Shown here in pieces: positions 1 through 7,972 of a stretch of DNA of 27,410 bases (the stretch's first letter is position 1; every line of letters begins with the position of its first letter). The notes beneath the pieces were generated by a model. That model saw only the letters and a program-made list of their open reading frames with translations, ran no database searches and was not told the origin of the DNA. The stretch is from DAOTYX01 sp034434635 (GTDB lineage Bacteria; Chloroflexota; Anaerolineae; B4-G1; DUEL01), in contig DAOTYX010000190.1 in assembly GCA_034434635.1 (NCBI GenBank), positions 1-27,410 of the forward strand, given 5' to 3'. Position numbers and translations under genes: made by a program.

Positions 1-1070
1 GTCGGGCGCACCTGGACCGTGGCCACCAGCGGCTGGTCGAGAGGGGCACCGATCTGCGACAGCAGGTAGACGGTGGCCTCGCGCACCGTGGGCACGCGGG
101 TCACGATGTCGCGCGCCGCCAGCATGGCCAGGACGTTGTAGACCTTGCCCACGTGGGAGATGGGGTTCTTGCCGCAGGCCGCCTCCAGGCTCGCCGCGCG
201 GAAGGGGGTGATCAGCCCATTGACGCGGTTGCCGCGCCCTACGGCCCCATCATCCCCCATCTCCGCCGAGGTGCCGGTCAGGGTCAGGTAGACCGCGCCG
301 GCGGCGACCTGGTCGGCGGTGTTGACCATCACCTTCACGTCGCGGTGGTCGAGTCGCTCAGCGAAGGCCTGGATGGCCGCCTCGGCGGCGCGCTTGGCCT
401 CGACATACTCCGTTGCGTCGCCGATCTGCTGCGCCAGGAAGGGCATGGCCACGGTCAGAACCATGCGATCCCCCTGACGAGCGCCCATCACCTTGACGTC
501 CTCGCCCACCGGGAACTGGTCAATCAGCTGATAGTTGATGTAGCGGGAGGTCTCGTAAACCGCGTTCTCCAGCCCGGAGCGGGGCCAGTGACTGACGCCG
601 AAACTGGTGTCGTTGGCTGTGACGTGGTCCACCACGTAGCACAGTTCCTCCGCGCCGCGGCCCACGAAGGACTCGATGAGCATGTGCCGGTCGGGGTCGA
701 GATGGCGCATCGTCTCGCGCACGTGACGGCGCGCCGCCTCGATGGCGATGGCGTCCAGGGGGATCTCCCGCCCTTGCCAGGTGGGGGTGCCGCGGCCGGC
801 GATCTGGATGCGGATGGGGCGCACCATCTCCCCGCCACCGTACCCCAGTTTGACCTCGCCGGCGACCAGCTGCACCTTGTCGAAATTGTGGTGCAGCAGG
901 GTGCCCAGGTTCTCCTGGCACCACCGGCTGTACTCGACGGAGATGCGCTCGGCGATGCCATCGCACAGGCTGTCGGGGTGGCCGATGCCCTTGCGCTCGA
1001 CGATCTCCACCGGCAGCGACTCGATGAACTGGCCGGTTGCTTCCGTCACGACGATATTGCGCTCGCTCAC
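1..1070 (-). CDS. mat: S-adenosylmethionine synthetase, archaeal type (partial, 3' end cut by window)
   Basis: Makes S-adenosylmethionine from methionine and ATP in the cytoplasm. The translation follows the archaeal AdoMet synthase family (PF01941) rather than bacterial MetK. It shows ERKGIGHPDSLCDG near residues 25-38, LLHHN, an ANDTSFGV segment, and late in the sequence GTSAEMGDDG followed by GRGNRVNGL and GKNPISHVGK. About 356 codons are present of a family length near 400, so only the C-terminus is missing. The start is GTG at 1068-1070, with GGAGAA at 1075-1080 as ribosome binding site, four bases away. It has its own promoter, SAM-I riboswitch and terminator upstream, so it should be repressed when SAM is plentiful. 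I am sure of the family; archaeal-type enzymes in bacteria are uncommon but known. Confidence 0.95.
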   Translation of the reverse strand, partial: MSERNIVVTEATGQFIESLPVEIVERKGIGHPDSLCDGIAERISVEYSRWCQENLGTLLHHNFDKVQLVAGEVKLGYGGGEMVRPIRIQIAGRGTPTWQGREIPLDAIAIEAARRHVRETMRHLDPDRHMLIESFVGRGAEELCYVVDHVTANDTSFGVSHWPRSGLENAVYETSRYINYQLIDQFPVGEDVKVMGARQGDRMVLTVAMPFLAQQIGDATEYVEAKRAAEAAIQAFAERLDHRDVKVMVNTADQVAAGAVYLTLTGTSAEMGDDGAVGRGNRVNGLITPFRAASLEAACGKNPISHVGKVYNVLAMLAARDIVTRVPTVREATVYLLSQIGAPLDQPLVATVQVRP

Positions 1071-1114
1071 AGTCTTCTCCTTTCACCCGGCCAGGTCATC
1101 CTCAGGACGCGGGC

Positions 1115-1147
1115 AAAAAAACGCCCCTGCTGGAAAACAGAAGGGGC
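1115..1147 (-). terminator. Intrinsic terminator of the SAM riboswitch
   Basis: Read on the minus strand, GCCCCTTCTG, loop TTTTC and CAGCAGGGGC form a 10-bp stem with one mismatch (1123-1147). It is followed directly by a G and a run of seven T (1115-1121). It lies between the SAM-I aptamer and the mat ribosome binding site, the usual place for the expression platform. Confidence 0.93.
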
Positions 1148-1165
1148 ACAAAAATGCGCCGCAAT

Positions 1166-1268
1166 CTTATCTTCCAGAACCGACGTTCTGCCGGAATTGG
1201 CACCGTTGGTCTGACCAACCAGGTTGCCGAGGCTTCTCAGGGCCGGTCCCTCCGCCTCTCTGGATAAG
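1166..1268 (-). ncRNA. SAM-I (S-box) riboswitch aptamer
   Basis: On the minus strand the aptamer opens with CTTATC (1263-1268) and closes with GATAAG (1166-1171), which pair as helix P1. Between them are the S-box signature pieces: AGAGAGGCGGAGGGA (kink-turn side), GGCCC, AAGCC followed by CGGCAACC, and GGTGCCAATTCC. It binds SAM and controls the downstream mat gene through the terminator at 1115-1147. Order, spacing and total length (103 nt) match the family. Confidence 0.95.
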
Positions 1269-1299
1269 AATGCCGCCGGGCTATTGAATTGTGATAAAC

Positions 1300-1327
1300 A
1301 TCATACCACAGAGGGGCGAAAAGTCAA
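1300..1327 (-). promoter_or_regulatory. Sigma-70-type promoter of mat
   Basis: Minus strand TTGACT (1322-1327), 16-bp spacer, TATGAT (1300-1305). Transcription would start near 1293, about 25 nt before the riboswitch aptamer, giving a leader of roughly 220 nt. It lies just past the stop of the upstream binding-protein gene. Confidence 0.8.
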
Positions 1328-1352
1328 GTAGGCGTATTCATTTCCTCTTCCC

Positions 1353-2708
1353 TCAGGAGCCTGAAGCCGCTTCTCCCAGGCTGTCGTTGCACTCCCCGAC
1401 AGCCCATTCCTGAGACGCCCGCGGGTCCGCGCCACGGGCCACAGCCTCCAGCATGCGACGGATCGTCTTCTGACAGTCGGCGTAGCCAGGCACAGCAGGC
1501 TGGGGGATGGCCTCGCTGTTCAGCAACCCAAAAGCGACCTGGTACTGAGGGTTGGCGGCGAAGTACTCCTCGAGCAGTTCCGCCACCGAAGGGCGCACCG
1601 GCAGATCGCCGGAAAGGTAGACCCAGCGGGCCTGTTGCGCCGGTTCGACCAGCCACCTGAGAAACAGCCACGCCGCCAGTTGCCGCTCCGGCGCGGTGCG
1701 AAAGATGGAAAGGTCGGCGCCATACAGCCCAACCGGCGAAGCCTCTTGCAGGGATGGCAGCGGAGCGATGGACCAGTCGAAGCCGACTCCCCTGTCCACC
1801 GCCCGGTGATAGGATGAGAGAGCCGAGGTGCCATTGATGGCGAACAGCACACGTCCCGCAGCGAAGTCCTCCCTGCTGCCAGCGGCCTCCGTCTCAAGGG
1901 CAGCGCAGCCGTCGGCAAGCAGGTCTCGCAGGAAGGCCAGAGCCTCCAGGCCAGCCTCCCCGCCGAGGGTGTAGGCAACAGACTCCTCATCCATCAATCC
2001 GCCCCCGAAATGGGCCAGCCAGTCGGCAAAGGATGGCGCACTTACCGAGAGCGTGTAACCGTAGGTCCCTGCGGCGGGATCAGCCGCTGCACAGGCCATC
2101 CTCCTGAACTCCTCCCACGTGGCCGGGGGGTGGTCGTAACCCAACAGGTTCAGCCACTCCACATTGTAGAAAAGCACCTCCATCGAGCGGCCAAAGGGGA
2201 AGCCATAGCGCCCCGCATGTCCCGGCAGGGGTTCGCCCTGCACCACGAAGGGGAAGAAATCCGCCCACTCATCCTCATCAAAACCCCATCTCTCGCTCTC
2301 GATGTAGGGGGTCAGTTCGACCAGCGCCCCCAGGCCGACATAGGCGCTGGCCTGGTCTGGGGAGGCCAGCACCACATCGGGCACCTGGCCCGTGGGGATG
2401 CCAGTGATAACCCGATTGTAGAGTTCCTCCTCGCTGCCAGCGTACTCGCCCAGGATGGTGATGTTCCAGTCATTGCTGGTGTTGAAGTCATCCACCAGCG
2501 CCAGGAAAGCCTCCGCCCGGCTGCCGGTGTAAGGATACCACAGCGTGACCACCCGACCGCGGGGGTCCAACCTCTCCAGGTTGCCATAGACTCCCGCCCC
2601 CTGCCCAGGAGCAGGCCGACAGGCGGTGATCACCAACCCCAGGGTCACCACCAGGACTGCCACTCTCATGACCGTCAACCTCGCGCCCCACAATCCCATC
2701 CGCTGCAT
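1353..2708 (-). CDS. ABC transporter substrate-binding lipoprotein, family 1 (sugar type)
   Basis: Extracellular solute-binding protein of 451 aa, the usual size for carbohydrate-type family 1 binding proteins. The N-terminus has a hydrophobic segment (about residues 15-28) ending in a lipobox with Cys30 (VITAC), so the mature protein is lipid-anchored. Typical family features follow: VTLWYPYTGS at the first strand, LVDDFN and PDVVLASPDQASAY, an FPFGRSMEVLFYN segment, PPATWEEF, and a late AAWLFLRWLVEP helix. Start ATG at 2708 has GAGG eight bases upstream; Met14 is a possible alternative start. It lies 30 bp after the mutase gene. No permease or ATPase gene is nearby, so the transporter partners must be encoded elsewhere. 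The ligand cannot be read from the sequence, and no terminator is visible before the mat promoter. Confidence 0.9.
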   Translation of the reverse strand: MQRMGLWGARLTVMRVAVLVVTLGLVITACRPAPGQGAGVYGNLERLDPRGRVVTLWYPYTGSRAEAFLALVDDFNTSNDWNITILGEYAGSEEELYNRVITGIPTGQVPDVVLASPDQASAYVGLGALVELTPYIESERWGFDEDEWADFFPFVVQGEPLPGHAGRYGFPFGRSMEVLFYNVEWLNLLGYDHPPATWEEFRRMACAAADPAAGTYGYTLSVSAPSFADWLAHFGGGLMDEESVAYTLGGEAGLEALAFLRDLLADGCAALETEAAGSREDFAAGRVLFAINGTSALSSYHRAVDRGVGFDWSIAPLPSLQEASPVGLYGADLSIFRTAPERQLAAWLFLRWLVEPAQQARWVYLSGDLPVRPSVAELLEEYFAANPQYQVAFGLLNSEAIPQPAVPGYADCQKTIRRMLEAVARGADPRASQEWAVGECNDSLGEAASGS

Positions 2709-2738
2709 TCGTTTCCTCGCTTCTCCGCGTCCCCGTGT

Positions 2739-4403
2739 CTAAAGGGATGCCTCCGGCCTGTATTCCCCCCAAACCCGACGCAACGCACCGCAGATCTCAC
2801 CCAGCGTACAGCCGGCTTCGACCGCAGCGATGAACAGCGGCATGAGCGGTTCGTCGGGGGCGAGAGCAGCCGCCTCGATGCGCGAGAGCATCCCCGCTGC
2901 GCGCTCCCCGTCTCGCTCTGCCCGCAGCGCCGCCAGGCGCGCCCGCTGCCGCTGCTCGACGGCCGGGTCCACCATCAGCCGCTTCAGGGCCACCTTCTCG
3001 CCCTCCAGCGCGTATTCATTGACTCCCACGATCACTCGCTCGCCGCTGTCCACCTCTCTCTGATACCGGTAGGCGGCGTCGCTGATCTCCTGCTGGATAT
3101 ACCCCTGCTCGATGGCTGCCATCGCGCCGCCCAGCGCGTCAATCTTCTCGATGTAGGCCAGGGCGCGCCGCTCGATCTCGCTGGTAAGGTGCTCGATGAC
3201 GTAGGAGCCGGCCAGCGGGTCAACGGTGTTGGCGACGCCCGACTCGTGGGCGATGATCTGCTGCGTGCGCAGGGCGATCCGCGCTGACTCTTCGGTGGGC
3301 AGCCAGAGCGCCTCGTCGCGGGAGTTGGTGTGTAGCGACTGCGTGCCGCCCAACACCGCCGCCAGCGCCTGGAGCGTCACGCGGACGACGTTGTTCTCTG
3401 GCTGCTGTGCGGTAAGGGTGCAACCAGCGGTTTGCGTGTGGAAGCGCAGCATCCACGAGCGTGGATCGCGCGCCCGGAAGCGCTCGCGCATCAGCCGCGC
3501 CCACAGGCGGCGGGCGGCGCGGAACTTGGCGATCTCCTCCAGGAAGTCGTTGTGGGCATTGAAGAAGAAGGAGAGGCGCGGGGCAAAGGAGTCCACATCC
3601 AGCCCCGCAGCGATGGCCGCCTGGACGTAGGCGATGCCGTTGGCCAGGGTGAAGGCTACCTCCTGTACCGCGGTGGCGCCTGCCTCGCGGATGTGGTAGC
3701 CGCTGATGCTGATGGTGTTCCACTCCGGCACCTCATCGGCGCAGTAGCGGAAGACCTCGGTCACCAGACGCATCGAGGGGCGCGGCGGGAAGATGTAGGT
3801 GCCACGGGCGACGTACTCCTTGAGGATGTCATTCTGCACCGTGCCGCGCAACTGCCGGGGGGCCACCCCCTGCTCTTTGGCCACGGCGATCAGCATGGCC
3901 AGCATGATTGCGGCGGGGGCGTTGATGGTCATCGAGACGCTGACCCGGTCGAGGGGAATGTCCGCAAACAGCCGCCGCATTTCCTCCAGGCTGCTGATGG
4001 AGACCCCCACCCGGCCCACCTCCCCTGCCGCCAGCGGGTGGTCGGCGTCGTAGCCGATCTGGGTGGGCAGGTCGAAAGCGACGGAGAGGCCGGTCTGTCC
4101 CTGGGACAGCAGGTACTTGTAGCGGGCGTTCGACTCCTCGGCGGTAGCGTAGCCCGCGTACTGGCGCATGGTCCAGAAGCGGCCACGGTACATCGTGGGC
4201 TGGACCCCGCGGGTGAACGGGTACTGACCAGGGAAGCCCAGGTCGGCCTCGTAGTCCAGCGGCACGTCGGCGGGGGTATAGAGCCGTTCCAGGGGGATGC
4301 CGGACAGGGTCGAGAACTCCTGTCGCCGTTCGGGAGCGCGGGCCAGGGCCGGCCCGACGACGCGTTCTTCCCACTCCTTCTTCGCCTGTTCCAGGTTGTC
4401 CAT
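2739..4403 (-). CDS. Methylmalonyl-CoA mutase family, large (catalytic) subunit
   Basis: Acyl-CoA mutase catalytic domain (TIM barrel, 554 aa), which rearranges methylmalonyl-CoA and succinyl-CoA with adenosylcobalamin. Residues matching the substrate pocket of known methylmalonyl-CoA mutases are visible: Tyr72 in QPTMYRGR, Gln190 in GTVQND, Arg200 in ARGTYIF and His237 in ISGYH. Isobutyryl- and hydroxyisobutyryl-CoA mutases differ at some of these positions. The protein ends near residue 554 (GEICGALRRVWGEY), so the C-terminal B12-binding domain is absent and must be a separate small subunit. Of the two in-frame ATGs, 4401-4403 is preferred because AGGAG sits six bases upstream of it but directly abuts the one at 4407-4409. 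Exact substrate is inferred from the residues; the family is certain. Confidence 0.92.
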   Translation of the reverse strand: MDNLEQAKKEWEERVVGPALARAPERRQEFSTLSGIPLERLYTPADVPLDYEADLGFPGQYPFTRGVQPTMYRGRFWTMRQYAGYATAEESNARYKYLLSQGQTGLSVAFDLPTQIGYDADHPLAAGEVGRVGVSISSLEEMRRLFADIPLDRVSVSMTINAPAAIMLAMLIAVAKEQGVAPRQLRGTVQNDILKEYVARGTYIFPPRPSMRLVTEVFRYCADEVPEWNTISISGYHIREAGATAVQEVAFTLANGIAYVQAAIAAGLDVDSFAPRLSFFFNAHNDFLEEIAKFRAARRLWARLMRERFRARDPRSWMLRFHTQTAGCTLTAQQPENNVVRVTLQALAAVLGGTQSLHTNSRDEALWLPTEESARIALRTQQIIAHESGVANTVDPLAGSYVIEHLTSEIERRALAYIEKIDALGGAMAAIEQGYIQQEISDAAYRYQREVDSGERVIVGVNEYALEGEKVALKRLMVDPAVEQRQRARLAALRAERDGERAAGMLSRIEAAALAPDEPLMPLFIAAVEAGCTLGEICGALRRVWGEYRPEASL

Positions 4404-4503
4404 CGCCATCTCCTCTTTTCACCAAGCGCTCCTCAGGGGTATCTGCTGCTCACCCACCGCTGCAGGATCATCCCCTGGCGGTCCTTCTGCGGGCGTGGTC
4501 AGG

Positions 4504-4540
4504 CTCTGTTGGGCGCGGTCGGAGACCGCGCCCAACAGAG
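4504..4540. repeat. Perfect palindrome, 17-bp arms
   Basis: Arms at 4504-4520 and 4524-4540 are exact reverse complements around GGA. The core (GGGCGCGGTC / GACCGCGCCC) recurs at 9725, 11229 and, decayed, at 20759. It lies 12 bp past the stop of the Agl23-like gene. There is no T tract, so it is not a classic intrinsic terminator, though such a strong hairpin could stabilise the mRNA end. Confidence 0.9.
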
Positions 4541-4551
4541 TGGTAGTCTGG

Positions 4552-7500
4552 CTAGCGGGGTAGGGCAAAGACCATCACGCGATGGTTGGCCGCGTCGGTC
4601 ACATACAGGTCGCCGTTCGGCCCCAGCGCCAGGCCCATCGGCAGGTTGAACGAGGCGGCGTCGGAGCCGCGCTGGCCGAAACTGTAGAGATAGGTGCCGG
4701 CGCTGTCGAAGACCAGCACCCGGTAGTGGCCAGGGTCGGTGACGTAGACGCGCCCCTCCTCATCCACTGCGACGTAAGGCTTCTCCTCGGCCCCCGGGTT
4801 GTTCCAGCCGGAGATCGGCCACTCCAGAACCGGCTCGCCGTCCGACTCCAGCACCTGCATGCGCAGGTTCCACGAGTCGGCGATGACCACCTGACCGGCG
4901 GGGTTGAAGGCCAGCCCCACCGGCTCGTTCAATCGCCCCGGCGAGGCGCCCGCGCCGCCCCACTGGCGCAGGAATTGCCCATCGGCGGTAAAGACCTGCA
5001 CCCGCTTGTTGCCCGTATCGGAGACATAGACCGAGCCGTCGTCCGCCACGGCCAGCGCGCGGGGGCCGTAGAAGAGACCCTGCCCTGACGGGTCATCCGG
5101 GCCGGCCTCGCCATAAGTCCCCCACTGGCCCAGGAACTCGCCGTCGGCGGTGAAGTGCTGGATGCGGTGAGCCCAGGTATCGGCGACGTAGACGGTGCCA
5201 TCAGGCGCCACCGCCACCCCCCAGGGGTCGCAGAAGGTGCCGGGCGCGGGTATGCCCTGGCCGCAGTCGCCGCTGCTTCCCCAGGCGGTGACGAACAACC
5301 CATCGGCGGTGAACTTCTGGATGCGGTTGTTGCGCGAGTCCGTCACGTAGACGAAACCGTCAGCCGAGACAGCGATCCCCCGCGGCCAGGAGAACTGCCC
5401 CGGCCCGCTCCCTTCTGACCCCCACATACGGCTGGCGGTCAGCGGTTGCCAGGCGCCCGCGTAGGGGTCGGTCAGCGGCGGCAGTTCCGCCGGACCCTCC
5501 GGCGCGGCCCCCACACCGAAGCCCCACAGCCGGTCGGCGACGTCCTTGCGCACATACAGGCGATACTCCCAGTGCAGAGGCCAGTTGTCCGGCGAATGGT
5601 TCTCATCGGTGATCTCGTCGTACTGACGGTAGTCCATCGCGTAGAAGATGCGCCACAGCGCCCGGCGGCGGTCGGAGTCAGTAAGCCAATGCCACAACCG
5701 CTGTGGGGTGAGTTGCCGGTAGTCCTCCATGGGCCACCAGAGGTAGGTGTAGGTGAAGATGTAGTAGTCATCCCCCAACAACGGCTCCACCGCCGACCAG
5801 TCCTTGCTGCCGGCAAGTACCGCAGTGGCCACCACCTGATCACGGGTTGGGTCTGTGGAGTAGTAGCGGGCATTGGGATAGTCCCGCAGGTACCAGGAGA
5901 AGGGCCAGGCGGCGTCGGGGCCGTAGGTGACGTCAATCATCTGCGGGCCGCCGCCGACGCGCAGCGACAGTTCCTCCAACTGCTCCATCGTCGTGCGCAC
6001 GTCAGGACCCTCGTGGGCATAGACCAGGAACTCGGCCGGGCGGTCGAAGTTGATGAACGACAGGCGGTAGGCGATGCGCACGGTCAGCAGGGTCAGCACC
6101 AGCAGGCCGGTGCAGACCACCAGCAGCAGCCCGGTGACGCCGCCCGTGCGGCGCCACAGCCAGGCGACCAGCGCGCCCAGCAGGCCCACGCCGACCAGCG
6201 CGCCGAGGAAGGTGCCGGTCACCATCAACTGGCTCAGTTCCACCCCGCCGAAGGGATGCTGTCCCACCGAGTTGAACAGCGCGGCCAGCGTGGCCACCAG
6301 CGCCGGCAGGAGCAATGTCATCAGCCAACCCTGCCGCGCCCATACCCCGCGCCAGTCCATCCTCTCCAGCAGCCGCCCGACCAGCCAACCGGTCAACAGG
6401 ATCATCGGCAGGGTGATGTGGACGACCAGCCAGGGCATCTTCTCGCCAGCGTAAGAGTAGCCGAACCACGACAGTACTGCCCAGAACAGCAGAAAAGGGA
6501 TGAACAGGGATTGCACGCCCGGCAACGTGGGCGTAGCGGTCTCGCCGTCCGCCGCGCGCCGACGGAGCCATCCCACCACCCCGCGCACCGCCAGGTAGAG
6601 CGGAGCCACCAGCAGGCCCAGCATCGGCAGGAACTCATACATCGGCGTGATGACCAGGTAGTAGAACCACGGCTGGGTGCCGCGCTGTACCCCCTGCTGC
6701 TCCAGCCAGTAGCCCAGCGACCCCACCCAGCCGCTGGCGATACCCGAGCCGTTGGTGAAGACGGTGGTGAAGAAGACCAGGAAGATGACCATGTAGATCG
6801 CCACGGCAATGGGCCAACGCCGCCAGTCCCACAGCAGGCCGATGAGCACGGCCAGCATAAGCATCAGAGCCAGGGCCGCGCCGGTGTAGTAGATGGCCGG
6901 CGCGGTGTAGTCCAGCACATTCAGGCTCGCCAGGTCGGTCCAGAAGGGCGAGACCGCCGCTGTCGGTGAGACGCCCACGACTACCGCCGCCAGTCGCGCC
7001 GCCGCACGGGCTGGCAGCGGCGAGGCGAAGGGCAGGATCAGCGTGCCGATCAGCATCATCAGGTCGAAAGCGCGGGACTGCCGCAGGCGCTGGCTGCCCA
7101 GACCGTAGAGCAGGAGGATGACGGCAGCGACTGCCGCGACAGCCGCAACGACCAGGCCGGCCGTGCCCACGGCCGACCCCGCCTGGGGCGGCAATGGCAC
7201 CAGGCGACCGACCAGAGTGGCCATAAGGCCCAATGCCAGGATAGCCACCGCCACCGGAAATGCGGCTTCCGCCGCCGGCCGCTCCCAGCGCTGGCGCAGC
7301 GATTGCAGCAGGAACAGGCCCGCCAGAAACAACCAGAAGATGGCTGTGTAGATGAACGCCACTTCTTTGGTGGCGAACATCATCGAAAGCGCCCCGGCCA
7401 GGACGTAGAGATGCCGATCCCGGCCATCCTCCAGGTAACGGAAGATGGCCCAGACCATCAGCGTGGCCCACAGGGCGGCAGGGATGTCGTGACGGATGTA

Positions 7501-7926
7501 GCGCGAGTAGTACGTGATGGCAGGGGAAATCAGCAGCAGGAAGGAGGTCGCCAGCGCGCCTGTCCGTCCCAGGTAACGGCGGAACATATAGGGCAGGACC
7601 ACCGTCAGTGCCGTGCCCATGATGGCGATGGGCAGGCGAGCGGTGAAGTCGTTGTCACCAAACAGGAAGTAAGAGAAAGCCACCAGGTGGAAGTCGGCCG
7701 GGCCGTGCATCATCGGGTTGTGCTGGAAGCCGTTGCCCGCGTACAGGTCCCAGGAGAACTTGGTGTGCAGGCTCTCATCGTGGCTCTGCACGCGATAGCC
7801 CAGCATCCACAGCCGCGAGACCAGACAGAGCAGCAGGATCAGCAGGTACAACCCCTGCTCCCGATTCAGCCGCACCCCTGGGATGATCGGTCGGTCAAGC
7901 CAGGATTCGCTTCCGTTCTCACTCAT
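4552..7926 (-). CDS. Agl23-like (TIGR03663) membrane glycosyltransferase-family protein with C-terminal NHL propeller
   Basis: A 1124-aa two-part protein. Residues about 25-650 form many membrane helices of the GT39/GT83-like type. They hold the acidic pair Asp50-Glu51 (SHDESLH), an NPMMHGP loop and the SRYIRHD motif (141-147), as in TIGR03663 proteins. That family is named after haloarchaeal Agl23, linked to lipid-linked glycan flipping; GT39-like folds use polyprenyl-phosphate sugars. Residues about 650-835 are a soluble region. Residues 836-1124 hold six NHL repeats of the form VYVTDxxNxRIQxF, a complete six-bladed propeller probably outside the membrane. Start ATG at 7926 has GGAG seven bases upstream. 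It is the last of three related membrane genes transcribed together. The family call is firm; the chemical reaction is not established. Confidence 0.85.
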   Translation of the reverse strand: MSENGSESWLDRPIIPGVRLNREQGLYLLILLLCLVSRLWMLGYRVQSHDESLHTKFSWDLYAGNGFQHNPMMHGPADFHLVAFSYFLFGDNDFTARLPIAIMGTALTVVLPYMFRRYLGRTGALATSFLLLISPAITYYSRYIRHDIPAALWATLMVWAIFRYLEDGRDRHLYVLAGALSMMFATKEVAFIYTAIFWLFLAGLFLLQSLRQRWERPAAEAAFPVAVAILALGLMATLVGRLVPLPPQAGSAVGTAGLVVAAVAAVAAVILLLYGLGSQRLRQSRAFDLMMLIGTLILPFASPLPARAAARLAAVVVGVSPTAAVSPFWTDLASLNVLDYTAPAIYYTGAALALMLMLAVLIGLLWDWRRWPIAVAIYMVIFLVFFTTVFTNGSGIASGWVGSLGYWLEQQGVQRGTQPWFYYLVITPMYEFLPMLGLLVAPLYLAVRGVVGWLRRRAADGETATPTLPGVQSLFIPFLLFWAVLSWFGYSYAGEKMPWLVVHITLPMILLTGWLVGRLLERMDWRGVWARQGWLMTLLLPALVATLAALFNSVGQHPFGGVELSQLMVTGTFLGALVGVGLLGALVAWLWRRTGGVTGLLLVVCTGLLVLTLLTVRIAYRLSFINFDRPAEFLVYAHEGPDVRTTMEQLEELSLRVGGGPQMIDVTYGPDAAWPFSWYLRDYPNARYYSTDPTRDQVVATAVLAGSKDWSAVEPLLGDDYYIFTYTYLWWPMEDYRQLTPQRLWHWLTDSDRRRALWRIFYAMDYRQYDEITDENHSPDNWPLHWEYRLYVRKDVADRLWGFGVGAAPEGPAELPPLTDPYAGAWQPLTASRMWGSEGSGPGQFSWPRGIAVSADGFVYVTDSRNNRIQKFTADGLFVTAWGSSGDCGQGIPAPGTFCDPWGVAVAPDGTVYVADTWAHRIQHFTADGEFLGQWGTYGEAGPDDPSGQGLFYGPRALAVADDGSVYVSDTGNKRVQVFTADGQFLRQWGGAGASPGRLNEPVGLAFNPAGQVVIADSWNLRMQVLESDGEPVLEWPISGWNNPGAEEKPYVAVDEEGRVYVTDPGHYRVLVFDSAGTYLYSFGQRGSDAASFNLPMGLALGPNGDLYVTDAANHRVMVFALPR

Positions 7927-7972
7927 TCCCTTTCTCCGCGTCTCCGTGTCCCCGCAACTTCTTATCTCCGCC

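Noticed and set aside
153..1214. Open frame of 353 codons on the plus strand over mat and its riboswitch
   Set aside because: It runs across the mat coding strand, riboswitch and terminator; the minus strand reading is unambiguous.
4410..4503. Possible cobalamin riboswitch before the mutase gene
   Set aside because: No B12-box or recognisable aptamer sequence is present in the short gap.
5446..6969. Open frame of 507 codons on the plus strand opposite the Agl23-like gene
   Set aside because: Translation is rich in Gln, Arg, His and Pro with no recognisable domain; the opposite strand has clear motifs.
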